Below, in pieces: positions 16,818-24,492 of a stretch of 64,000 bases of DNA; the stretch's first letter is position 1, and every line of letters begins with the position of its first letter. The stretch covers positions 14,424 to 78,423 of the forward strand of contig SZOR01000005.1 in assembly GCA_030263275.1 (NCBI GenBank). The letters are read 5' to 3'. A program made the translations under genes and the position numbers. The notes under the pieces were generated by a model, which was not told the origin of the DNA, searched no databases, and worked only from the letters and a program-made list of their open reading frames with translations. The DNA comes from DSNY01 sp016861185. GTDB taxonomy: Bacteria > Pseudomonadota > Gammaproteobacteria > Burkholderiales > Burkholderiaceae_F.

Positions 16818-17498
16818 TCACCGCTGCCGCCGGCTCAACACCCGCCACACCAGCGCCAGCAGCGCCACCGCGACGATCGTCGCGAACAGCGCGTAGCGGT
16901 CGACCGCGGCCGTCCTGTGGTTGACCTCGCTGATCGTGAGCGCCCAGAACAAGGTGGTCAGGTAGGTCGCGCTCAGCACCACGGCCAGGTTGACCAGCGG
17001 TCGCAGGCCGATCAGAAAACCGATGATCGAACCGATCACCGGCCCGGTCATCCAGAACGGCACGAAGACGAAGATGAACAGCCCGGCGATGCCGAAGCGC
17101 CGCGCCCACCCCTGCTGCGCTTCGGCGCTGACCTGCAGCCGCTCCAGGTAGGGGCGCAGCCGGCCGATGTCGAGCAGGTGCTGCCAGCTCAGCACGAACA
17201 GCGGATAGGCGATCAGCACCTGCAGCGTGTCGGCGATGATGCCGGCGCCGACGATCGCGGCATCGTCGAGCCCGTTGGCGTAGCCGAAGGAGATTCCGGC
17301 GGCGATGCCGAGCAGGAAGTCGAGCCCGAGCATCGCCGAGAACATCGTCGTCGGCCCGGGCGCCAACAGCCAGGCCACACCGAGCGCGAGCATCATCAGC
17401 ACGGACAGCGCGGCACCGACGAACAGGATGCGGCCTTCCGTTCCGGACAGCACGCGCGCGGCACCGGCCGGCGCGCTGAACCACGGCACTCTATGCAT
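16818..17498 (-). CDS. Putative small multidrug-export family membrane protein
   Basis: A 226-residue integral membrane protein with about five to six hydrophobic segments. The central stretch RRFGIAGLFIFVFVPFWMTG followed by PVIGSIIGFLIGL resembles the Sm_multidrug_ex family (Gly/Pro-rich helix hairpin). Function is unproven; the family name rests on weak early annotation. The segment before it (residues ~110-125) is hydrophilic and probably cytoplasmic. Transcribed toward the EF-G2 gene. The ATG at 17498 lacks a clear ribosome site, so the start is uncertain. Confidence 0.7.
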   Translation of the reverse strand: MHRVPWFSAPAGAARVLSGTEGRILFVGAALSVLMMLALGVAWLLAPGPTTMFSAMLGLDFLLGIAAGISFGYANGLDDAAIVGAGIIADTLQVLIAYPLFVLSWQHLLDIGRLRPYLERLQVSAEAQQGWARRFGIAGLFIFVFVPFWMTGPVIGSIIGFLIGLRPLVNLAVVLSATYLTTLFWALTISEVNHRTAAVDRYALFATIVAVALLALVWRVLSRRQR

Positions 17499-17827
17499 GC
17501 GCAGGAGCTGATTCCCCCGTTGCCGTTGTCAGTATCGGCAGGAACGCGGCGTCGCGCGACATTCTCCGCGGACGACGATTGCGATTGATCAAGGCGGCCG
17601 CGCGAGCGCGCGCGTGCGCCGAAGCGTCTTGCGCTGTCCGCCGAATCTTCCATTGCGCCTGGCGTACGCGGGGCGGAGACTTGCGGCAAGCAAGCGCCGA
17701 TCGGCCCGGTCGGCGCCAAGGATCTTTCCGCTTTCCGGCTTTGTCAGCGTTCGCCGTCGGCTTCCTTCGAGTCGACGCGACACCCGTGCGCCGGCACGTC
17801 GCCGGCTGAAGAGCAGGAGGAGGATCT
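17499..17827. promoter_or_regulatory. Intergenic region upstream of the copper-oxidase fusion gene
   Basis: This 329-base gap should hold the promoter of the 1121-residue oxidase gene and the divergent promoter of the export protein. TTGCG-ATTG-ATCAA at 17579-17592 resembles an FNR/Anr box (TTGAT-N4-ATCAA) with two mismatches. A strong ribosome site AGGAGGAGG ends 5 bases before the oxidase ATG. An in-frame TGA at 17807-17809 fixes that start. No further gene was seen. Confidence 0.4.
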
Positions 17828-20800
17828 ATGCGCTATGAAATCCGCGGGCGGGTCGTCGATCAGTTCACCGGCGACGGTATCGGCGGCGTGCGAGTCGAAG
17901 CGTGGGACAAGGACTTCGGCCTCGACGACTATCTCGGCAGCGCGACGACGATCAGCGACGGGTCATTCTCGATCGGCTTCGACGACAGCGCCTTCCGCGA
18001 CATCTTCTTCGACAACTGGCCCGATCTGTACTTCAAGGTCTATTGCTACAACGAACTGCTCGCCTCGACCGAGAACGCGGTGCTGTGGAACGTCAAGGCG
18101 CCGCAGGTGGGCGTCGAGATCAAGGCGCGCCATCCGAAGCCGCCGGTGTGCGACGAGCGGCACGTCTACCTGAAGATCGAGCGGATCGAGAACTACAGCC
18201 CGGTGCGGCCGCAGGAAAAGACCGTGCCGCCGGTGCAGTACGGCCGCGACTGCATGCGCGGCGACGGCCACGAGAACGCGCTGATCCCGCAGGCGGAGAT
18301 CGACGCGCGCTCGCTGACCGCGGTCGTCTATCGCGAATACCTCGACTCCGGCTACCTGATTCCCAAGCCCGACAAACTGATCGCCGCCGACATCAACGAG
18401 CCCGCGTACACGCACCGCGTTCCCGGCACGGTCATCTACACGCGGCCGTGCCAGCGGCTGAAGATCCACGTCTGGAACACCGACGACGTGCCGCACTCGC
18501 TGCACGCGCACGGAGTGCGCTACGGCATCGACTCGGACGGCTCGTGGCCGTTCGGCACCGAAGCCGCGCATCATGGCGGCCGCTCGGACGCGATCTGCCC
18601 CGGCGAAACGTGGATCTACACGTTCGACGTGCCGGACGACGCGCTCGGCGCCTGGCCGTTCCACGACCACACGCATCACCACGACACCAAGATCGACCAG
18701 GGGCTGTTCGGCGGCATCGTCGTGCTCGGACCCTGCGACCGGCCGCCGCGCCGCTTTCGCTTTCCGTGGGAACTGCTGCGGCGGATCTATCTCGACGTCG
18801 AGCGCCTCGAGCGGCTGCCGGTTTTTGCCGACAAGCGCATCCCGGAACAGTTCGAGTTCGACGACGAGGCGATCGTGCCGCTCGCGCCGCACATCCACGC
18901 GAAACGCCTGCGCGAGCCGACGCGGCAGCTGCTGCGGCAGCACCTCGACTTCCTCGAGGAGTTCACGCTGAAGGAGCTTGCGCTGCCGCGGCGCATCGTC
19001 AACACCGACCACGTGCCGGTGTTCTTCCACGTGCTGTCCAACCCCGATGCGAAGCCGGTGTTCGACACCGACGACATCGAGGAGCTGGGCGGCGAAGCCG
19101 AGATCGACTTTCCCGCCGCCGGCGACTATCCGTACTTCTGCCGCCACCATCCGGAGATGACGGGCGTCGTGCACGTCGTGTCCGGCGGCCCCGACCCGGT
19201 GACGGTGACGATCCAGCCGGGGCCGCCGATGGCGTTCAGCCCCGACGAGATCACGGTCGGCATCGGCGGCACGGTCAAGTGGATCAACAACACGAACTCG
19301 CACCACACGGTGACCTCGACGCAGGGCGCGTCGATGCCGACCCATTGCATCAACGGCCGCGGCTTCGTCGGCAACACGCCGACCATCGTCGGCCGCAGCG
19401 GCCAGCGCATCCGCTGGTACGTGTTCAACCTCGACACCAGCCCGACCTGGCACAACTTTCATCCGCACGCGATGCGCTGGAAGTTCGGCGGCGAATACCT
19501 CGACATCCGCAGCCTGGGTCCGGCCGAATCGTTCGTCGTCGAGGCCGAGATCCCGCCGGTGCTGCTGCTGACGGCCGACGAGGAAAAGGCGCAGTTGCCC
19601 GAGCACCGGCCGCCGGGCGCCAAGCTCCATCGCCTGAAAGGCGACTTCCTGTTTCATTGCCACGTGCATCACCACATGATGAACGGCATGGTCGGGCTGG
19701 TGCGCGCGCGCCAAAGCCTGTGGCTGACCGAGGAGATGGCACACGAGATCAGCCATCGCACCGGGCTGCCGCTCGACGACGGCTCGAACGCCTGCCCCGA
19801 CGTCGACCCGCATCCGTGCCGTGGCCACGGCGGTGGCCGCTGGGAGGAGATCCCCGGCGCGCCCGAGGTGGCATTCATGCACTCGGTGCTGCTGCCCGGC
19901 ACGCAGCGCGTTCTCTACTGGGGCTACACGCGCGCCGACCAGTCGCGCGTGTGGGACTACTCGACACCCGCCGGAACGTACATGCTGCCGGCCAACCAGC
20001 CGGCCGACTCGCCGGGCCTCGACATCAACACGTCGAACATGTGGTCGGCGTCGCACACGCTGCTCGACACCGCCGCCGGCACGGCGCTGATCCATGGCGG
20101 TTTCTCGCCGATCAAGTCGTTCACGTTCGATCCGCCTTCCCTCACGTGGACGCGCGTGGCCGACACCGCCGGCGATCGCTTCTACGCGACGACGCTGACG
20201 CTGGGCGACGGGCGCGCCGCGACGCTGTACGGCAACGTCAAGACGATCGAGGTCTATACGCACGGCGCCGGCTGGGCGGCGCCGATCGCGATGCCGGCCG
20301 GCATGAACCACCACCAGTACTACCCGTGGACCTATCTGCTGCCGGATGGCCGGCTGTTCATCGCCGGGCCGCACGATCCGACGCATCGTTTCGACCTCGC
20401 CGCGCCGGGCGCGGCCGAAGCGTTCCCGACGATTCACGGCAACCGCAGCACCGGCGGCGAGAAGGGCACGTCGGCGCTGCTCATCCTGCGGCCGCCCGAT
20501 TACAAGCCGATCGTCTACATCATGGGTGGCAACCCCGCCCCGACGCAGAAGACCGCGGAGGCGATCGATCTGTCGGCGCCGACGCCGGCGTGGACCGCGC
20601 TGCCGGACCTGAACGTCCCGCGCGCGCAGCAGTTCACCGCGACGCTGCTGCCCGACGGCCGCGTGTTCATCGCCGGCGGCGTCAGCGGCGGTCCCGACGG
20701 CGGCGTGTGCGAGATCTTCGATCCGCGCAACCCCGGCGCCGGCTGGGCCGTCGGACCGGCGATGAAGTACGTGCGGACGTATCACTCGTCGTTCATCCTG

Positions 20801-21193
20801 CTCGCCGACGGCAGCATCGTCGGCGGCGGCGATCCGATGGCCGCCGGCGTGCCGACGCCGCACGAACGCTTCTTCCCGGACTACTTCGACATGCTGCGGC
20901 CGGTGATCTCGGCCGCGCCGGCGACCGTCAACTACGGCGCGAACTTCACGATCAACACGCCGAACGCGGCCGACATCACCGAAGTCGTGCTGCTGCGCGC
21001 CGGCGCGGTGACGCACGGCTTCAACATGTCGCAGCGGGGCATCGAGCTGGTGATCGCCGGCATCGCCGCCGGAGCGCTGACGGTGGAGGCGCCGCCGCAG
21101 GCAAACCTCGCGCCGCCGGGGTGGTACCTGATGTTCATCCTGAACGCGAGCCGCGTGCCCTCGATCGGGCGCTGGGTGCGCGTAACGCCCTGA
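17828..21193 (+). CDS. Multicopper oxidase / galactose-oxidase-like fusion protein
   Basis: An 1121-residue fusion with three parts. Residues 1-100 are a transthyretin-like sandwich. Residues ~105-630 are multicopper oxidase: H226-A-H228, H279-D-H281, H542-N-F-H545-P-H547 and H610-C-H612-VHH-H616-MMNG-M621, i.e. all ligands for type 1, 2 and 3 copper with axial Met. An extra blue-copper domain is embedded (His401, Cys438, His441, Met444 in FFHVLSN ... YFCRHHPEM), and a further cupredoxin-like strand carries HHTVTS (~492). Residues ~675-1121 are a galactose/glyoxal-oxidase-like propeller and C-terminal sandwich: Tyr832, Tyr985-His986 and His1063 match the copper ligands. The partner Cys of the Cys-Tyr cofactor is Ser740. 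No signal peptide is present, and an in-frame TGA 19 bases upstream excludes a longer N-terminus. Substrate and location are unknown. Confidence 0.88.
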   Translation: MRYEIRGRVVDQFTGDGIGGVRVEAWDKDFGLDDYLGSATTISDGSFSIGFDDSAFRDIFFDNWPDLYFKVYCYNELLASTENAVLWNVKAPQVGVEIKARHPKPPVCDERHVYLKIERIENYSPVRPQEKTVPPVQYGRDCMRGDGHENALIPQAEIDARSLTAVVYREYLDSGYLIPKPDKLIAADINEPAYTHRVPGTVIYTRPCQRLKIHVWNTDDVPHSLHAHGVRYGIDSDGSWPFGTEAAHHGGRSDAICPGETWIYTFDVPDDALGAWPFHDHTHHHDTKIDQGLFGGIVVLGPCDRPPRRFRFPWELLRRIYLDVERLERLPVFADKRIPEQFEFDDEAIVPLAPHIHAKRLREPTRQLLRQHLDFLEEFTLKELALPRRIVNTDHVPVFFHVLSNPDAKPVFDTDDIEELGGEAEIDFPAAGDYPYFCRHHPEMTGVVHVVSGGPDPVTVTIQPGPPMAFSPDEITVGIGGTVKWINNTNSHHTVTSTQGASMPTHCINGRGFVGNTPTIVGRSGQRIRWYVFNLDTSPTWHNFHPHAMRWKFGGEYLDIRSLGPAESFVVEAEIPPVLLLTADEEKAQLPEHRPPGAKLHRLKGDFLFHCHVHHHMMNGMVGLVRARQSLWLTEEMAHEISHRTGLPLDDGSNACPDVDPHPCRGHGGGRWEEIPGAPEVAFMHSVLLPGTQRVLYWGYTRADQSRVWDYSTPAGTYMLPANQPADSPGLDINTSNMWSASHTLLDTAAGTALIHGGFSPIKSFTFDPPSLTWTRVADTAGDRFYATTLTLGDGRAATLYGNVKTIEVYTHGAGWAAPIAMPAGMNHHQYYPWTYLLPDGRLFIAGPHDPTHRFDLAAPGAAEAFPTIHGNRSTGGEKGTSALLILRPPDYKPIVYIMGGNPAPTQKTAEAIDLSAPTPAWTALPDLNVPRAQQFTATLLPDGRVFIAGGVSGGPDGGVCEIFDPRNPGAGWAVGPAMKYVRTYHSSFILLADGSIVGGGDPMAAGVPTPHERFFPDYFDMLRPVISAAPATVNYGANFTINTPNAADITEVVLLRAGAVTHGFNMSQRGIELVIAGIAAGALTVEAPPQANLAPPGWYLMFILNASRVPSIGRWVRVTP

Positions 21194-21231
21194 GAGCGCC
21201 GCCTTCTGCGCGCGCCGCGAGCCCGGCGCTC
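21194..21231. terminator. Weak hairpin between convergent genes
   Basis: GAGCGCCG (21194-21201) pairs perfectly with CGGCGCTC (21224-21231) across a 22-base loop, between the oxidase-fusion stop and the end of the convergent aldehyde dehydrogenase gene. No T tract follows. Confidence 0.35.
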
Positions 21232-22600
21232 ACGGTGCGCGCAGATGCCACGCCTTCGGCCGCGTGAAGGTCTCGATGCCGTAGGTCGACAGCGTCAGCC
21301 CGACGCCCGAGTGTTTGACGCCGCTCCACGGCAGCCGCGGGCTCACTCGGTCGCAGCAGTTCCAGTAGACGCTGCCGGCGTGGACCTGCGCGAGGATCGT
21401 CTTCGCGCGCGCTTCGTTCTTCGCGTACACGCCGGCGGTCAGGCCGTAGTCGGTGTCGTTCATCAGCCGCACCGCTTCGTCGTCGTCGGCGACCTTCTGG
21501 ATGCCGATGATCGGGCCGAAGCTCTCCTCGCGCATCACGAGCATGTCGTGGTTGACGTTCACGAGCACGGTCGGCTCGAACCAGTGGCCGCCGGGCCAAT
21601 CGATCGGCTTGCCGCCGGCGAGGAGCTGCGCGCCCTTGGCCACGGCGTCAGCGACCTGCATCTGCAGCACCTTGACCTGCTGCGCGCGCGTCAGCGGCCC
21701 GATGTAGCTGTCCTCCGCGGTCGGCTCGCCGACCTTGAAGCTCTTCGCTTCGCGCACGAACGCATCGACGAAAGCGTCGTGGATCTTCTCGTGCACGTAG
21801 ATGCGCTCGACCGAGCAGCAGCTCTGCCCGGTGTTGTACATCGCGCCGTCGGCGAGCGACGAGGCGGCGGCGGCGACGTCGACGTCGTCGCACACGTAGG
21901 TCGGGTCCTTGCCGCCCAGTTCGAGCTGCAGCTTGATCATGCGGCCGGCAACCGCTTCGGCGATGCGCTTGCCGGTCGCGTACGAGCCGGTGAAGAACAC
22001 GCCGTCGACCGGCTCCTTCAGCAGCTCGATGCCCACGCGGCCGCCGCCGACCAGCACCTGGAAGGCTTCCTGCGGCACGCCGCCCGCGTGCAGCAGGCGG
22101 CCGATCTCGAGCCCGGTCAGTGTCGCGTATTCGCTCGGCTTGTACAGCACCGCGTTGCCCGCCAGCAGCGCCGGCACGAAGACGTTGCTGCCCACGAAAT
22201 ACGGGTAGTTCCAGGCCGAGATGTTGGCGATCACGCCGAGCGGCTCGTGCTCGATCACCTCGCGCAGGCCGGCATCGTCGAAAACCTGGCGCGGCGCGAG
22301 CGCGGCCGCCGTTTCGTTCAGGAAGAAGTCGAGCCGGCCGAGCAGTCCGTTCAGCTCGTTGCGCGACTGGCGGATCGGCTTGCCGACTTCGGACGTGAGG
22401 ATCGCGGCGAGCTTGTCGAGATCGCGCACGATGCCTTCGCGAAAGCGCCGGATGCAGGCGAGCCGATGTTCGAGCGTGGTCGCGGCCCACGCCGGCTGCG
22501 CCGTGCGCGCCGCGCGGTACTTGGCGACGACCGACTCGTGCGCGTCTTCGGGCAGTTCGGCGATGACGCTGCCGTTGGCGGGGTTGGTGATGTTCAGCAT
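21230..22600 (-). CDS. NAD(P)-dependent aldehyde dehydrogenase
   Basis: A 456-residue aldehyde dehydrogenase. Cofactor strand and catalytic residues are visible: ANISAWNYPYFVGSN, VFFTGSYATGKRI, catalytic Glu in LQLELGGKDP (~residue 230), and catalytic Cys in YNTGQSCCSVERI (~264-265). The final GVGLTLSTYGIETFTRPKA is typical of the succinate-semialdehyde/aminoaldehyde branch. As the last gene of the gamma-glutamylation operon it probably oxidises a gamma-glutamylated aldehyde to the acid, as PuuC does in the putrescine pathway. A REP-like inverted pair separates it from the crotonase gene. Confidence 0.92.
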   Translation of the reverse strand: MLNITNPANGSVIAELPEDAHESVVAKYRAARTAQPAWAATTLEHRLACIRRFREGIVRDLDKLAAILTSEVGKPIRQSRNELNGLLGRLDFFLNETAAALAPRQVFDDAGLREVIEHEPLGVIANISAWNYPYFVGSNVFVPALLAGNAVLYKPSEYATLTGLEIGRLLHAGGVPQEAFQVLVGGGRVGIELLKEPVDGVFFTGSYATGKRIAEAVAGRMIKLQLELGGKDPTYVCDDVDVAAAASSLADGAMYNTGQSCCSVERIYVHEKIHDAFVDAFVREAKSFKVGEPTAEDSYIGPLTRAQQVKVLQMQVADAVAKGAQLLAGGKPIDWPGGHWFEPTVLVNVNHDMLVMREESFGPIIGIQKVADDDEAVRLMNDTDYGLTAGVYAKNEARAKTILAQVHAGSVYWNCCDRVSPRLPWSGVKHSGVGLTLSTYGIETFTRPKAWHLRAP

Positions 22601-22622
22601 GTCCGTCGGTTCGTCAGGTGGT

Positions 22623-22692
22623 GTCGCCCCGGCGCGGGCCCGGGCCTGATTCCAAGCGCGGCAACCTGGGCCCCGGCCTGCGCCGAGGCCAC
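22623..22692. repeat. REP-like inverted pair, copy 4
   Basis: Two copies of the CCCCGGC...GCCGGGG palindrome face each other (22623-22648 and 22666-22692), forming a small BIME-like unit between the aldehyde dehydrogenase start and the crotonase stop. Within an operon such a structure could alter mRNA stability between the two genes. Confidence 0.6.
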
Positions 22693-22694
22693 GG

Positions 22695-23600
22695 TCACCT
22701 GCCTTGCTCCTCGCGCATTTCTTCCGCCAGCCGCCGCGCCTCGTCGCCTTCCGGTATCGGCCGACCGGAGTCGCGCCATTCGACCGCGGAGTGGAAACCG
22801 TGCTTGGCCGCGTGCGCGCGGAACCACATGCCTTCGGGATTGTGCCGCGTGATGCCGTCGAAGACGGTCGCGATCATCTGCGTCGTCGCCAGCCCCATGT
22901 TCTCGTAGGCCTGGTTGATCATCAGCTTCTGCATCATCAACTGTCCGCGCGGCACGCCGGCGATGCGTTCCGCGAGCGCGTCGACCGTCGCGTCGAGCCG
23001 ATCGGGCGGCACCGCGTCGATCGCCAGGCCCCATTCCTTCGCGGTCGCGCCGTCGATCGTGTCGCCGGTGAACAGCAGCCTTTTCGCGCGCTGCATGCCG
23101 ACGCGGTACAGCCACATCGCCGTACTGGGGCAGCCCCACACGCGGGTGGGCATGTAGCCGATGCGCGCGGTCGTCTCCATCACCAGCAGGTCGCAGCTCA
23201 ACGCGATGTCGGAGCCGCCGGCGACCGCGTACTGCTGCACGCGGCAGATCGTCGGCTTGTAGCTGCGCCACAGGCTCATGATGTCGTCGGTCGCACCCTT
23301 CATCCACCTGTAGTCGACCATCGGGTCCCACGGCATCTCGTTCTGCAGCCATTCGTGCGCTTGGGGCCGTTCGGCCGACTCCTTCATGTCGTAGCCCGCG
23401 CAGAACGCGCGACCCGCCCCCTGCACGACGATCACGTGCACCTCGTCGTCGTCGTTGGCGAGCTGCACCGCGCGGCGGATCTCGCCCGGCATCGCCGGGC
23501 TGATTGCGTTGAGCCGCTCCGGCCGGTTCAGCGTGATGCGCGCGATGCGCGGGTTGCGCGGGTCCTTGCCGTACAGCAGCGTTTCGAAGCCGGTTTGCAT
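22695..23600 (-). CDS. Crotonase (enoyl-CoA hydratase/isomerase) family protein
   Basis: A 301-residue crotonase-fold protein, slightly longer than usual. Recognisable segments are RITLNRPERLNAIS, the oxyanion loop GAGRAFCAGYDMKESAE, and QQYAVAGGSDIALSCDLLVM. In classical hydratases two Glu residues hydrate the double bond. Here the first position is Asp (GGSDIAL) and the second is not Glu (GYMPTRVWG in place of FPE), so simple enoyl-CoA hydration is doubtful. It lies between the gamma-glutamyl hydrolase and aldehyde dehydrogenase genes, which suggests a role in the product branch of that pathway. The start has GAGGAGAAACCG just upstream. Confidence 0.87.
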   Translation of the reverse strand: MQTGFETLLYGKDPRNPRIARITLNRPERLNAISPAMPGEIRRAVQLANDDDEVHVIVVQGAGRAFCAGYDMKESAERPQAHEWLQNEMPWDPMVDYRWMKGATDDIMSLWRSYKPTICRVQQYAVAGGSDIALSCDLLVMETTARIGYMPTRVWGCPSTAMWLYRVGMQRAKRLLFTGDTIDGATAKEWGLAIDAVPPDRLDATVDALAERIAGVPRGQLMMQKLMINQAYENMGLATTQMIATVFDGITRHNPEGMWFRAHAAKHGFHSAVEWRDSGRPIPEGDEARRLAEEMREEQGR

Positions 23601-23661
23601 CGGTTTCTCCTCGAGGATTCGGCGAGACGTGGCCGCGGTGCGCGCGGTCGGTGGAGCGGCT

Positions 23662-24492
23662 TCAAGCGCCCGACGGCCGGCGGTCGAAGGCCGATGCCTC
23701 CTTGCGCGCTCGCGCCGCGGCGAGAAAGTCGTCGCGGATCGGACGGCCGTCGAGCTGCGCGACATGCAGTTCGCGCAGCGCGAGGAATTCCGGGTGCCAC
23801 TGCATGCCGAACACGTAGCTCGGCCCGCGCCAGCGGATCGCCTCGACGATGCCGTCGGGCACGCCGACCGCCTCGACGGTCAGGTCGCGCCCGAGCTCCT
23901 TGATCGCCTGGTGGTGGATCGAGTTGACCGTCGCCTGCGTCACGTTCGGGTACAGCGCCGCGAGCCGGGTGCCCTGCACCAGGTTCATCTCGTGAAGCTG
24001 CAGGTCGTACTTGGCGGCGTCGCGGTGCGTGATCGCCTGCGGGATCTGCGTCGCGATGTCCTGATACAGCGTGCCGCCGAGCGCCACGTTGATCAACTGG
24101 CAGCCGCGGCAGATGCCGATCACCGGCTTGCCCAGCCCCACGAAGGCGTTGAACAGCTCGATCTCGTAGCGGTCGCGCACGAGGTCGCCTTCCCATTCGG
24201 GCGAAAGCGGCTGCTCGCCGTAGGTCTGCGGCGCGATGTCGTTGCCTCCCTGCAGCACGAGCCCGTCGAGATGATCGGCGTACGCGGCGAGGCTCATCTC
24301 GCTGCGCTCGATCATGCCCTGGCTCTCGATCGCCGGGATCATCACGACGAGCACGTCGCGCGACATGATCCAGTGCGCGACCGACTGCTCCAGGTAGTGC
24401 AGCGTCTTCGTGAACACGCCGCCCAGATCGCGTACCGGCCCCGCGGGTCGATAGATCCGCGCGGAAACGCCGATCAGCAGCGGTCTGGCCAT
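23662..24492 (-). CDS. Gamma-glutamyl-GABA hydrolase-like class I amidotransferase (PuuD family)
   Basis: A 276-residue peptidase C26 enzyme that should hydrolyse a gamma-glutamyl amide, releasing glutamate. The nucleophile elbow is GICRGCQLINVALGG (Cys near residue 125) and the partners lie in MQWHPEF. The segment LVLQGGNDIAP is the usual oxyanion/glycine loop. PuuD removes glutamate from gamma-glutamyl-GABA in the Puu route. Here it is coupled to the alcohol dehydrogenase gene by an overlap (ATGTGA region), placing it after ligation and oxidation in the pathway. Confidence 0.92.
   Translation of the reverse strand: MARPLLIGVSARIYRPAGPVRDLGGVFTKTLHYLEQSVAHWIMSRDVLVVMIPAIESQGMIERSEMSLAAYADHLDGLVLQGGNDIAPQTYGEQPLSPEWEGDLVRDRYEIELFNAFVGLGKPVIGICRGCQLINVALGGTLYQDIATQIPQAITHRDAAKYDLQLHEMNLVQGTRLAALYPNVTQATVNSIHHQAIKELGRDLTVEAVGVPDGIVEAIRWRGPSYVFGMQWHPEFLALRELHVAQLDGRPIRDDFLAAARARKEASAFDRRPSGA

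Noticed and set aside
14434..17484. Long open frame opposite the EF-G2 gene (about 1016 codons)
   Set aside because: It spans several real genes and an intergenic hairpin without recognisable protein sequence.
17963..21016. Long open frame antisense to the oxidase fusion (about 1017 codons)
   Set aside because: High GC makes long antisense frames common; it is Arg/Ala/His/Val-rich with no domain, and the sense frame is clearly the real gene.
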